Positions 12,702 through 24,703 of a stretch of DNA of 64,000 nt are shown one piece after another. The translations under genes and the position numbers were made by a program. How positions within the stretch are numbered: the first letter of the stretch is position 1; every line of letters starts with the position of its first letter. Source of the stretch: Panorpa germanica (taxonomy: Eukaryota > Arthropoda > Insecta > Mecoptera > Panorpidae). The notes under the pieces were generated by a model, which was not told the DNA's origin, did not search any database, and saw nothing but the letters and a program-made list of their open reading frames with translations. The stretch spans positions 1 to 64,000 of the forward strand of contig CAVMBN010000145.1 in NCBI GenBank assembly GCA_963678705.1, in the 5' to 3' direction.

Positions 12702-14288
12702 GTGTTGCCAAGCAATATTAACGTCCTTGTAAACCAATACGTAAGTCTTCCTTTTTGTATTAAGTCCCATCTGTCTTGCTAGAGCTTATGCATATATGCA
12801 TTCATCTCTTTGGCAATATATTTGGTATCGTCTCCAGACTTTTATCCTACAGCCGCATTAACTTTAAATCCTCGAAATTTGTCGCATTAATTTTAAATCA
12901 TCAAAATTTGATTTTTTCAGTTCTAGCGTAATTTGTACTTGAGTAAGTGCATGAGTGATTTTTTAATCTAAAGCAATTGTCCTTAATATCACTTGCACCA
13001 CTTCTGTAGATACAGTTCTGCAACAACGCGTCATCGTCAATAACATAGTTCTTTGCATGAAAGATCAGGAAGATTGATCCTGTAATACCATGCCGAAGCA
13101 CAATACACAACTATTAGCATAAATGCCCCCTTGTATAGTGTCGGCATAGTTGCCGAGTTTAAGCTTTATTCCGTCCTTGTGACACGCGCAAGGTGTGTTA
13201 CAAGTTAATCATTCGTTGTTACTGTATTTGTTTCGTAGCTTTGTAGCTTCAAGAAACTACAGATTTTATATATAGCAGGTTGAGAACGGCTTTCTAGGAT
13301 TTCTGTACTATTTGCACCGATAAGGATCACATTATCGTTGGCAAAACATATGTCTACACAACCTTTCGAGTGAGAAACACAGTTCTCGTCGAATACCATG
13401 TTCCAGACCTCAGGCCCCATTACAGATCGCTGAGTCCAACCTTTAGATAGCTGCCTTTTCATGGAACGGTAATCGGTTTGTAAAATAATGTTTGACAATG
13501 AAAATAGTTCTCCATAGCGCAGTAGACGTACCTATAGGTTTTTGCCGGTCTAATTCTTTGAAGGTCACTTGGCCACCGGACATCAACAAGGGCACACTGA
13601 ATTTCTATAAATATCTCATATACATACATGTACTTATGCCTACTTACTTACCATTTGTTTGTTACCATTGAATGTTCATGAACGATCAATCACTATTTCC
13701 AAGAAAACCGCATATATTGTTCACTTAATCACTTATACCAATTAATACACTCTCATTATTATTTAAAACACGCATTTATATAAACTAATTCTTGTGTTTT
13801 AATATTATTTATAGTTAATGTTATTTGACTTACTTGATAGTGGGCGGCAACCTTTTGTCTTTTGTATATTTGTAGTGTTTATATGAGGTCTTCCTTATAT
13901 ATCTCTACTGATTTCTTGAATTTCAAACCACTCGATGTTTTAGCAATAACACTAACCTAATTATTATCACTTTTTTTGTCTATCGCACTTATTAATGTCT
14001 TATATCAAACATCAAAGTTACAAATTTGAGGTTATGTTTATAAGACTGCGTGTACGCGTAATTAAAAATTTGTTTTTAACACTGGTTTCCAACTGTCAAA
14101 CTTTTGTAAAAACACTTTGTTTAGGGTAAATTAACACAAATTTAAAACAAACTTAAAAACTTTTCGTTTGAAAAAGTATTCATATAATTTATTTAATTTT
14201 TTTTTCATAATTAATTTCTCACTTTTAATCACTTTTTTCACCTAAAGTAGCAGGAGCCGATCACACACATAGTAGATAGGAACCACTT
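12702..14288 (-). repeat. Satellite unit 9 (1,587 bp, chimeric)
   Basis: The first ~375 bases match unit 10 (GTTGCCAAG start, CTTGCTAGAG, AAAGCAATTGTCC, ATCAGGAAG). From about base 461 onward it matches unit 8 (AAGCTTTATTCC, SKGWTQ). The switch lies between about 13076 and 13162, as expected if one unit length was duplicated with out-of-phase ends. Confidence 0.95.
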
Positions 14289-15874
14289 GTGTTGCCAAGC
14301 AATATTAACGTCCTTGTAAACCAATACGTAAGTCTTCCTTTTTGTATTAAGTCCCATCTGTCTTGCTAGAGCTTATGCATATATGCATTCATCTCTTTGG
14401 CAATATATTTGGTATCGTCTCCAGACTTTTATCCTACAGCCGCATTAACTTTAAATCCTCGAAATTTGTCGCATTAATTTTAAATCATCAAAATTTGATT
14501 TTTTCAGTTCTAGCGTAATTTGTACTTGAGTAAGTGCATGAGTGATTTTTTAATCTAAAGCAATTGTCCTTAATATCACTTGCACCACTTCTGTAGATAC
14601 AGTTCTGCAACAACGCGTCATCGTCAATAACATAGTTCTTTGCATGAAAGATCAGGAAGATTGATCCTGTAATACCATGCCGAAGCACAATACACAACTA
14701 TTAGCATAAATGCCCCCTTGTATAGTGTCGGCATAGTTGCCGAGTTTAAGCTTCATTCCGTCCTTGTGACACGCGCATGGTGTGTTACAAGTTTATCATT
14801 CGTTGTTACTGTATTTGTTTCGTAGCTTTGTAGCTTCAAGAAACTACAGATTTTATATATAACAGGTCGAGAGCGGCTTTCTAGAGTTTCTGTACTATTT
14901 GCACCGATAAGGATTACATTATCGTTGGCAAAACATATGTCTACACAACCTTTCGAGTGAGAAATACTGTTCTCGTCGAATACTATGTTCCAGAGCTCAG
15001 GCCCCATTACAGATCGCTGAGGACAAATTTTAGATAGTTGCCTTTTCATGGAACGGTAATCGGTTTGTAAAATAATGTTCGACAATGAAAATAGTTCTCC
15101 ATAGCGCAGTAGACGTACTTATAGGTTTTTGCCGGTCTAATTCTTTGAAGGTCACTTTGCCACCGGACATCAACAAAGGCACACAGAATTTCTATAAATA
15201 TCTCATATACAAACTTGTACTTATGCCTACTTACTTACCATTTGTTTGTTACCATTGAATGTTCATGAACGATTAATCACTATTTCCAAGAAAACCGCAT
15301 ATATTGTTCACTTAATCACTTATAACAATTAATACACTCTCATTATTATTTAAAACACCCATTTATATAAACTAATTCTTGTGTTTTAATATTATTTATA
15401 GTTAATGTTATTCGACTTACTTGATAGTGGGCGGCAACCTTTTGTCTTCCGTATATTTGTAGTGTTTATATGAGGTCTTCCTTATATATCTCTACAGATT
15501 TCTTGAATATTATATCACTTGATGTTTTAGCACTAACACTAACCTAATTATTATCACTTTTTTTGTCTATCGCACTTATTAATGTCTTATATCAAACATC
15601 AAAGTTACAAATTTGGGGTTATGTTTATAAGACTGCGTGTACGCGTAATTAAAAATTCGTTTTTAACACTGGTTTCCAACTGTCAAACTTTTGTAAAAAC
15701 ACTTTGTTTAGGGTAAATTAACACAAATTTAAAACAAACTTAAATACTTTTCGCTTGAAAAAGTATTCATATTATTTATTTAATTTTTTTCCATAATTAA
15801 TTTCTCACTTTTAATCACTTTTTTCACCTAAAGTAGCAGGAGCCGATCACACACATAGTAGATAAGAACCACTT
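14289..15874 (-). repeat. Satellite unit 10 (1,586 bp)
   Basis: It starts GTTGCCAAG. The RT block at 14753-15085 has the motif B variant SKICPQRS and FDENSISHS. It is nearly identical to unit 18, which lies 12,574 bases downstream. Confidence 0.95.
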
Positions 15875-17460
15875 GTGTTGCAAAGCAATATTAACGTCCT
15901 TGTAAACCAATACGTAAGTCTTCCTTTTTGTATTAAGTCCCATCTGTCTTGCTAGAGCTTATGCATATATGCATTCATCTCTTTGGCAATATATTTGGTA
16001 TCGTCTCCAGACTTTTATCCTACAGCCGCATTAACTTTAAATCCTCGAAATTTGTCGCATTAATTTTAAATCATCAAAATTTGATTTTTTCAGTTCTAGC
16101 GTAATTTGTACTTGAGTAAGTGCATGAGTAATTTTTAAATCTAAAGGAATTGTCCCCAATATCACTTGCACCACTTCTGTAGATACAGTTCTGCAACAAC
16201 GCGTCATCGTCAATAACATAGTTCTTTGCATGGAAGATCAGGAAGATTGATCCTGTAATACCATGCCGAAGCACAATACACAACTATTAGCATAAATGCC
16301 CCCTTGTATAGTGTCGGCATAGTTGCCGAGTTTAAGCTTCATTCCGTCCTTGTGACACGCGCATGGTGTGTTACAAGTTTATCATTCGTTGTTACTGTAT
16401 TTGTTTCGTAGCTTTGTAGCTTCAAGAAACTACAGATTTTATATATAACAGGTCGAGAACGGCTTTCTAGAGTTTCTGTACTATTTGCACCGATAAGGAT
16501 TACATTATCGTTGGCAAAACATATGTCTACACAACCTTTCGAGTGAGAAATACTGTTCTCGTCGAATACTATGTTCCAGAGCTCAGGCCCCATTACAGAT
16601 CGCTGAGGACAACCTTTAGATAGTTGCCTTTTCATGGAACGGTAATCGGTTTGTAAAATAATGTTCGACAATGAAAATAGTTCTCCATAGCGCAGTAGAC
16701 GTACCTATAGGTTTTTGCCGGTCTAATTCTTTGAAGGTCACTTTGCCACCGGACATCAACAAAGGCACACTGAATTTCTATAAATATCTCATATACAAAC
16801 TTGTACTTATGCCTACTTACTTACCATTTGTTTGTTACCATTGAATGTTCATGAACGATCAATCACTATTTCCAAGAAAACCGCATATATTGTTCACTTA
16901 ATCACTTATAACAATTAATACACTCTCATTATTATTTAAAACACGCATTTATATAAACTAATTCTTGTGTTTTAATATTATTTATAGGTAATGTTATTCG
17001 ACTTACTTGATAGTGGGCGGCAACCTTTTGTCTTCCGTATATTTGTAGTGTTTATATGAGGTCTTCCTTATATATCTCTACAGATTTCTTGAATTTTAAA
17101 CCACTTGATGTTTTAGCACTAACACTAACCTAATTATTATCACTTTTTTTGTCTATCGCACTTATTAATGTCTTATATCAAACATCAAAGTTACAAATTT
17201 GAGGTTATGTTTATAAGACCGCGTGTACGCGTAATGAAAAATTCGTTTTTAACACTGGTTTCCAACTGTCAAACTTTTATAAAAACACTTTGTTTAGGGT
17301 AAATTAACACAAATTTAAAACAAACTTAAATACTTTTCGTTTGAAAAAGTATTCATATAATTTATTTAATTTTTTTCCATAATTATTTTCTCACTTTTAA
17401 TCACTTTTTTCACCTAAAGTAGCAGGAGCCGATCACACACATAGTAGATAGGAACCACTT
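15875..17460 (-). repeat. Satellite unit 11 (1,586 bp)
   Basis: RT block at 16339-16671 with FDENSISHS. Diagnostic GATAAGAACC precedes the unit, and TTATAGGTAATG lies near 16981. Matches unit 19 at a shift of 12,574. Confidence 0.95.
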
Positions 17461-19004
17461 GTGTTGCAAAGCAATATTATTGTCATTGTAAACCAATACG
17501 TAGGTCTTCCTTTTTTTATTAAGTCCCATCTGTCTTGCCAGAGCTTATGCATATATGCATTCATCTCTTTGTCAATATATTTGGTATCATCTCCAGACTT
17601 TTATCCTACAGCCGCATTAACTTTAAATCCTCGAAATTTGTCGCATACATTTTAAAACATCAAAATTTGATTTTTTCAGTTCTAGCGTAATTTGTACTTG
17701 AGTAAGTGCATTAGTGATTTTTAAATCTAAAGGAATTGTCCCCAATATCACTTGCACCACTTCTGTAGATACAGTTCTGAAACAACGCGTCATCGTCAAT
17801 ATCATAGTTCTTTGCATGGAAGATCTGGAAGATTGATCCTGTAATTCCATGCCGAAGCACAATACACAACTATTAGCATAAATGCCCCCTTGTATAGTGT
17901 CGGCATAGTTGCCGAGTTTAAGCTTCATTCCGTCCTTGTGACACGCGCAAGGTGTGTTACAAGTTTATTATTCGTTGTTACTGTATTTGTTTCGTAGCTT
18001 TGTAGCTTCAAGAAACTACAGATTTTATATATTGCAGGTCGAGAACGGCTTTCTAGGGTTTCTGTACTATTTGCACCGATAAGGATCACATTATCGTTGG
18101 CAAAACATATGTCTACACAACCTTTCGAGTGAGAAACACAGTTCTCGTCGAATACCATGTTCCAGAGCTCAGGCCCCATTACAGATCGCTGAGGACAACC
18201 TTTAGATAGTTGCCTTTTCATGGAACGGTAATCGGTTTGTAAAATAATGTTCGACAATGAAAATAGTTCTCTATAGCGCAGTAGAAGTACCTATAGGTTT
18301 TTGCCGGTCTAATTCTTTGAAGGTCACTTGGCCACCGGACATCAACAAAGGCACACTGAATTTCTATAAATATCTCATATACATACTTGTACTTATGCCT
18401 ACTTACTTACCATTTGTTTGTTACCATTGAATATTCATGAACGATCAATCACTATTTCCAAGAAAACCGCATATATTGTTCACTTAATCACATATTACAA
18501 TTAATACACTCTCATTATTATTTAAAACACGCATTTATATAAACTAATTCTTGTGTTTTAATATTATTTATAGTTAATGTTAATCGACTTACTTGATAGT
18601 GGGCGGCAACCTTTTGTCTTCCGTATATTTGTAGTGTTTATATGAGGTCTTCCTTATATATCTCTACAGATTTCTTGAATTTTAAACCACTTGATGTTTT
18701 AGCACTTATTAATGTCTTATATCAAACATCAAAGTTACAAATTTGATATTATGTTTATAAGACCGCGTGTACGCGTAATGAAAAATTCGTTTTTAACACT
18801 GGTTTCCAACTGTCAAACTTTTGTAAAAACACTTTATTTAGGGTAAATTAACACAAATTTAAAACAAACTTAAATACATTTCGTTTGAAAAAGTATTCAT
18901 ATAATTTATTTAATTTTTTTCCATTATTAATTTCTCACTTTTAATCACTTTTTTCACCTAAAGTAGCAGGAGCCGATCACACACATAGTAGATAGGAACC
19001 ACTT
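17461..19004 (-). repeat. Satellite unit 12 (1,544 bp, 42-bp deletion)
   Basis: The head has the diagnostic ATTATTGTCATTG and the RT block is at 17925-18257. It lacks 42 spacer bases at 18701-18706 (AGCAC joined to TTATTAATG). In longer units GCAC occurs at both ends of the missing piece. Unit 14 has the same deletion; the otherwise matching unit 20 does not. Confidence 0.95.
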
Positions 19005-20590
19005 GTTTTGCAAAGCAATATTAACGTCCTTGTAAACCAATACGTAGGTCTTCCTTTTTGTATTAAGTCCCATCTGTCTTGCCAGAGCTTATGCATATAT
19101 GCATTCATCTCTTTGGCAATATATTTGGTATCGTCTCCAGACTTTTATCCTACAGCCGCATTACCTTTAAATCCTCGAAATTTGTCGCATTAATTTTAAA
19201 TCATCAAAATTTGAATTTTTCAGTTCTAGCGTAATTTGTACTTGAGTAAGTGCATGAGTGATTTTTAAATCTAAAGGAATTGTCCCCAATATCACTTGCA
19301 CCACTTCTATAGATACAGTTCTGCAACAATGCGTCATCGTCAATAACATAGTTCTTTGCATGAAAGATCTGAAAGATTGATCCTGTAATACCATGCCGAA
19401 GCACAATACACAACTATTAGCATAAATGCCCCCTTGTATAGTGTCGGCATAGTTGCCGAGTTTAAGCTTCATTCCGTCCTTGTGACACGCGCAAGGTGTG
19501 TTACAAGTTTATCATTCGTTGTTACTGTATTTGTTTCGTAGCTTTGTAGCTTCAAGAAACTACAGATTTTATATATAGCAGGTCGAGAACGGCTTTCTAG
19601 GGTTTCTGTACTATTTGCACCGATAAGGATCACATTATCGTTGGCAAAACATATGTCTACACAACCTTTCGAGTGAGAAACACAGTTCTCGTCGAATACC
19701 ATGTTCCAGAGCTCAGGCCCCATTACAGATCGCAGAGGACAACCTTTAGATAGTTGCCTTTTTATGGAACGGTAATCGGTTTGTAAAATAATGTTCTACA
19801 ATGAAAATAGTTCTCTATAGCGCAGTAGAAGTACCTATAGGTTTTTGCCGGTCTAATTCTTTGAAGGTCACTTGGCCACCGGACATCAACAAAGGCACAC
19901 TGAATTTCTATAAATATCTCATATACATACTCGTACTTATGCCTACTTACTTACCATTTGTTTGTTACCATTGAATGTTCATGAACGATCAATCACTATT
20001 TCCAAGAAAACCGCATATATTGTTCACTTAATCACTTATAACAATTAATACACTCTCATTATTATTTAAAACACGCATTTATATAAACTAATTCTTGTGT
20101 TTTAATATTATTTATAGTTAATGTTATTCGACTTACTTGATAGTGGGCGGCAAACTTTTGTCTTCCATATATTTGTAGTGTTTATATGAGGTCTTCCTTA
20201 TATATCTTTACAGATTTCTTGAATTTTAAACCACTTGATGTTTTAGCACTAACACTAACCTAATTATTATCACTTTTTTTGTCTATCGCACTTATTAATG
20301 TCTTATATCAAACATCAAAGTTACAAATTTGAGGTTATGTTTATAAGACCGCGTGTACGCGTAATGAAAAATTCGTTTTTAACACTGGTTTCCAACTGTC
20401 AAACTTTTGTAAAAACACTTTGTTTAGGGTAAATTAACACAAATTTAAAACAAACTTAAATACTTTTCGTTTGAAAAAGTATTCATATAATTTATTTAAT
20501 TTTTTTCCATAATTATTTTCTCACTTTTAATCACTTTTTTCACCTAAAGTAGCAGGAGCCGATCACACACATAGTAGATAGGAACCACTT
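19005..20590 (-). repeat. Satellite unit 13 (1,586 bp)
   Basis: It starts GTTTTGCAAAG. The RT block has GCPLRSVM instead of GCPQRSVM (ATCGCAGAGG near 19733), and the open part is 19469-19723. Matches units 15 and 21. Confidence 0.95.
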
Positions 20591-22134
20591 GTGTTGCAAA
20601 GCAATATTATTGTCATTGTAAACCAATACGTAGGTCTTCCTTTTTTTATTAAGTCCCATCTGTCTTGCCAGAGCTTATGCATATATGCGTTCATCTCTTT
20701 GTCAATATATTTGGTATCATCTCCAGACTTTTATCCTACAGCCGCATTAACTTTAAATCCTCGAAATTTGTCGCATAAATTTTAAAACATCAAAATTTGA
20801 TTTTTTCAGTTCTAGCGTAATTTGTACTTGAGTAAGTGCATGAGTGATTTTTAAATCTAAAGGAATTGTCCCCAATATCACTTGCACCACTTCTGTAGAT
20901 ACAGTTCTGCAACAACGCGTCATCGTCAATAACATAGTTCTTTGCATGGAAGATCTGGAAGATTGATCCTGTAATTCCATGCCGAAGCACAATACACAAC
21001 TATTAGCATAAATGCCCCCTTGTATAGTGTCGGCATAGTTGCCGAGTTTAAGCTTCATTCCGTCCTTGTGACACGCGCAAGGTGTGTTACAAGTTTATTA
21101 TTCGTTGTTACTGTATTTGTTTCGTAGCTTTGTAGCTTCAAGAAACTACAGATTTTATATATTGCAGGTCGAGAACGGCTTTCTAGGGTTTCTGTACTAT
21201 TTGCACCGATAAGGATCACATTATCGTTGGCAAAACATATGTCTACACAACCTTTCGAGTGAGAAACACAGTTCTCGTCGAATACCATGTTCCAGAGCTC
21301 AGGCCCCATTACAGATCGCTGAGGACAACCTTTAGATAGTTGCCTTTTCATGGAACGGTAATCGGTTTGTAAAGTAATGTTCGACAATGAAAATAGTTCT
21401 CTATAGCGCAGTAGAAGTACCTATAGGTTTTTGCCGGTCTAATTCTTTGAAGGTCACTTGGCCACCGGACATCAACAAAGGCACACTGAATTTCTATAAA
21501 TATCTCATATACATACTTGTACTTATGCCTACTTACTTACCATTTGTTTGTTACCATTGAATATTCATGAACGATCAATCACTATTTCCAAGAAAACCGC
21601 ATATATTGTTCACTTAATCACATATTACAATTAATACACTCTCATTATTATTTAAAACACGCATTTATATAAACTAATTCTTGTGTTTTAATATTATTTA
21701 TAGTTAATGTTAATCGACTTACTTGATAGTGGGCGGCAACCTTTTGTCTTCCGTATATTTGTAGTGTTTATATGAGGTCTTCCTTATATATCTCTACAGA
21801 TTTCTTGAATTTTAAACCACTTGATGTTTTAGCACTTATTAATGTCTTATATCAAACATCAAAGTTACAAATTTGATATTATGTTTATAAGACCGCGTGT
21901 ACGCGTAATGAAAAATTCGTTTTTAACACTGGTTTCCAACTGTCAAACTTTTGTAAAAACACTTTGTTTAGGGTAAATTAACACAAATTTAAAACAAACT
22001 TAAATACATTTCGTTTGAAAAAGTATTCATATAATTTATTTAATTTTTTTCCATTATTAATTTCTCACTTTTAATCACTTTTTTCACCTAAAGTAGCAGG
22101 AGCCGATCACACACATAGTAGATAGGAACCACTT
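20591..22134 (-). repeat. Satellite unit 14 (1,544 bp, 42-bp deletion)
   Basis: Copy of unit 12, with the same 42-base loss at 21831-21836. RT block at 21055-21387. Its private ATGCGTTC near 20687 breaks the unit's 14-base palindrome. Confidence 0.95.
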
Positions 22135-23720
22135 GTTTTGCAAAGCAATATTAACGTCCTTGTAAACCAATACGTAGGTCTTCCTTTTTGTATTAAGTCC
22201 CATCTGTCTTGCCAGAGCTTATGCATATATGCATTCATCTCTTTGGCAATATATTTGGTATCGTCTCCAGACTTTTATCCTACAGCCGCATTACCTTTAA
22301 ATCCTCGAAATTTGTCGCATTAATTTTAAATCATCAAAATTTGAATTTTTCAGTTCTAGCGTAATTTGTACTTGAGTAAGTGCATGAGTGATTTTTAAAT
22401 CTAAAGGAATTGTCCCCAATATCACTTGCACCACTTCTATAGATACAGTTCTGCAACAATGCGTCATCGTCAATAACATAGTTCTTTGCATGAAAGATCT
22501 GAAAGATTGATCCTGTAATACCATGCCGAAGCACAATACACAACTATTAGCATAAATGCCCCCTTGTATAGTGTCGGCATAGTTGCCGAGTTTAAGCTTC
22601 ATTCCGTCCTTGTGACACGCGCAAGGTGTGTTACAAGTTTATCATTCGTTGTTACTGTATTTGTTTCGTAGCTTTGTAGCTTCAAGAAACTACAGATTTT
22701 ATATATAGCAGGTCGAGAACGGCTTTCTAGGGTTTCTGTACTATTTGCACCGATAAGGATCACATTATCGTTGGCAAAACATATGTCTACACAACCTTTC
22801 GAGTGAGAAACACAGTTCTCGTCGAATACCATGTTCCAGAGCTCAGGCCCCATTACAGATCGCAGAGGACAACCTTTAGATAGTTGCCTTTTCATGGAAC
22901 GGTAATCGGTTTGTAAAATAATGTTCTACAATGAAAATAGTTCTCTATAGCGCAGTAGAAGTACCTATAGGTTTTTGCCGGTCTAATTCTTTGAAGGTCA
23001 CTTGGCCACCGGACATCAACAAAGGCACACTGAATTTCTATAAATATCTCATATACATACTCGTACTTATGCCTACTTACTTACCATTTGTTTGTTACCA
23101 TTGAATGTTCATGAACGATCAATCACTATTTCCAAGAAAACCGCATATATTGTTCACTTAATCACTTATAACAATTAATACACTCTCATTATTATTTAAA
23201 ACACGCATTTATATAAACTAATTCTTGTGTTTTAATATTATTTATAGTTAATGTTATTCGACTTACTTGATAGTGGGCGGCAAACTTTTGTCTTCCATAT
23301 ATTTGTAGTGTTTATATGAGGTCTTCCTTATATATCTTTACAGATTTCTTGAATTTTAAACCACTTGTTGTTTTAGCACTAACACTAACCTAATTATTAT
23401 CACTTTTTTTGTCTATCGCACTTATTAATGTCTTATATCAAACATCAAAGTTACAAATTTGATATTATGTTTATAAGACCGCGTGTACGCGTAATGAAAA
23501 ATTCGTTTTTAACACTGGTTTCCAACTGTCAAACTTTTGTAAAAACACTTTGTTTAGGGTAAATTAACACAAATTTAAAACAAACTTAAATACTTTTCGT
23601 TTGAAAAAGTATTCATATAATTTATTTAACTTTTTTCCATAATTAATTTCTTACTTTTAATCACTTTTTTCACCTAAAGTAGCAGGAGCCGATCACACAC
23701 ATAGTAGATAGGAACCACTT
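22135..23720 (-). repeat. Satellite unit 15 (1,586 bp)
   Basis: Copy of unit 13 (GTTTTGCAAAG, GCPLRSVM) with the RT block at 22599-22895. The tail carries TTTGATATTATG near 23459, where unit 13 has TTTGAGGTTATG. Confidence 0.95.
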
Positions 23721-23806
23721 GTGTTGCAAAGCAATATTAACGTCCTTGTAAACCAATACGTAGGTCATCCTTTTTGTATTAAGTCCCATCTGTCTTGCCA
23801 GAGCTT

Positions 23807-23820
23807 ATGCATATATGCAT
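23807..23820. repeat. 14-bp perfect palindrome ATGCATATATGCAT
   Basis: Self-complementary over all 14 bases, within the C-terminal RT remnant just upstream of the LWQDRWD block. Found in nearly every unit; units 14 and 39 have single-base breaks. Confidence 0.8.
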
Positions 23821-23882
23821 TCATCTCTTTGTCAATATATTTGGTATCGTCTCCAGACTTTTATCCTACAGCCGCATTAACT

Positions 23883-24188
23883 TTAAATCCTCGAAATTTG
23901 TCGCATTAATTTTAAATCATCAAAATTTGATTTTTTCAGTTCTAGCGTAATTTGTACTTGAGTAAGTGCATGAGTGATTTTTAAATCTAAAGGAATTGTC
24001 CCCAATATCACTTGCACCACTTCTGTAGATACAGTTCTGCAACAACGCGTCATCGTCAATAACATAGTTCTTTGCATGGAAGATCTGGAAGATTGATCCT
24101 GTAATACCATGCCGAAGCACAATACACAACTATTAGCATAAATGCCCCCTTGTATAGTGTCGGCATAGTTGCCTAGTTTGAGCTTCAT
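23883..24188 (-). pseudogene. RT thumb/C-terminal block
   Basis: Open stretch of 101 codons. From residue 38 it reads MQRTMLLTMTRC, then RTVSTEVVQVILGTIPLDL (residues 51-69), which matches the conserved stretch after the RT domain in R1-clade proteins (typically RT[TV]ST-A-QV--G--PLDL). Its first ~35 residues look out of frame: the genuine protein over that stretch is YKGAFMLIVVYCASAWY in the neighbouring frame, so a frameshift lies between them. Confidence 0.8.
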
Positions 24189-24517
24189 TCCGTCCTTGTG
24201 ACACGCGCAAGGTGTGTTACAAGTTTATCATTCGTTGTTACTGTATTTGTTTCGTAGCTTTGTAGCTTCAAGAAACTACAGATTTTATATATAGCAGGTC
24301 GAGAACGGCTTTCTAGGGTTTCTGTACTATTTGCACCGAGAAGGATCACATTATCGTTGGCAAAACATATGTCTACACAACCTTTCGAGTGAGAAACACA
24401 GTTCTCGTCGAATACCATGTTCCAGAGCTCAGGCCCCATTACAGATCGCTGAGGACAACCTTTAGATAGTTGCCTTTTCATGGAACGGTAATCCGTTTGT
24501 AAAATAATGTTCGACAA
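24185..24517 (-). pseudogene. RT motif B-motif C block, 110 residues
   Basis: Residues 18-29 read SKGCPQRSVMGP, the motif B signature (GCPQGSV-GP in active elements), followed by ELWNMVFDE. Residues 52-55 read FAND where active enzymes have [FY]ADD, so the first catalytic aspartate of motif C is replaced by asparagine. The Gly of GCPQGS is Arg. The start is a TTG in a frame that is open further upstream, so 110 residues is a track length and not a protein. The stop TGA overlaps an ATG of the next frame; this is a decayed reading frame, not a coupled gene pair. Equivalent open blocks occur in most units, at the positions given under each. Confidence 0.85.
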
Positions 24518-24691
24518 TGAAAATAGTTCTCCATAGCGCAGTAGACGTACCTATAGGTTTTTGCCGGTCTAATTCTTTGAAGGTCACTTGGCCACCGGAC
24601 ATCAACAAAGGCACACTGAATTTCTATAAATATCTCATATACATACTTGTACTTATGCCTACTAACTTACCATTTGTTTGTTACCATTGAA

Positions 24692-24703
24692 CGTTCATGA
24701 ACG
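24692..24703. repeat. 12-bp perfect palindrome CGTTCATGAACG
   Basis: Most units have the 10-base core GTTCATGAAC; here and in units 25, 27, 29, 31, 34 and 38 a T-to-C change extends it to 12 bases. Units 12, 14 and 20 (ATTCATGAAC) and 24 and 28 (GTGCATGAAC) break it. Confidence 0.75.

Larger units (their letters stand above)
17461..20590. repeat. Two-unit block, first copy (units 12-13)
   Basis: This 3,130-base block is followed directly by a near-identical 3,130-base copy. Both contain a 1,544-base unit with the 42-base deletion and then a 1,586-base GTTTTGCAAAG unit. Confidence 0.9.
20591..23720. repeat. Two-unit block, second copy (units 14-15)
   Basis: Copy of 17461-20590 with the same length and the same deletion. 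Few private differences separate the two (for example ATGCGTTC here, CTGAAACAAC and CATACATTTT in the first), so the duplication looks recent. Confidence 0.9.
23715..24650 (-). pseudogene. Decayed R1-clade-like RT ORF2 fragment (reference copy, unit 16)
   Basis: On the minus strand the remnant begins near 24650 with YKYVYEIFIEIQCAFVDVRWP (motif A area) and continues into the motif B/C block (24185-24517). An in-frame TGA follows, then the YKGAFMLIVVYCASAWY stretch. A frame change leads into MQRTMLLTMTRC and RTVSTEVVQVILGTIPLDL (23982-24077), and last the LWQDRWD block. The order and spacing are those of the RT palm, thumb and C-terminal region of R1-clade LINEs. There are at least two frameshifts (between MENYF and LSNIILQ, and after CASAWY) plus the TGA. 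The N-terminal RT fingers, the endonuclease and any C-terminal zinc knuckle are absent or unrecognisable. The same layout, with small changes, holds in every unit. Clade assignment rests on recalled motif style and was not searched. Confidence 0.85.

Noticed and set aside
23920-24129. Minus-strand 69-codon frame (MCIVLRHGITG...)
   Set aside because: It overlaps the RTVSTEVVQV block in another frame; the recognisable protein is in the other frame, so this is a shadow.
24185-24188. ATGA stop/start overlap suggesting coupled genes
   Set aside because: The TGA interrupts one ancestral RT frame (unit 6 reads TGG there), and the following frame only becomes RT-like ~35 codons later. Not an operon.
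24630-24680. GTAAGTAAGTAGG...TTTATAG on the minus strand looking like a ~48-base intron before the motif A remnant
   Set aside because: Too short and with no coding evidence upstream; donor-like GTAAGT is expected in AT-rich DNA.
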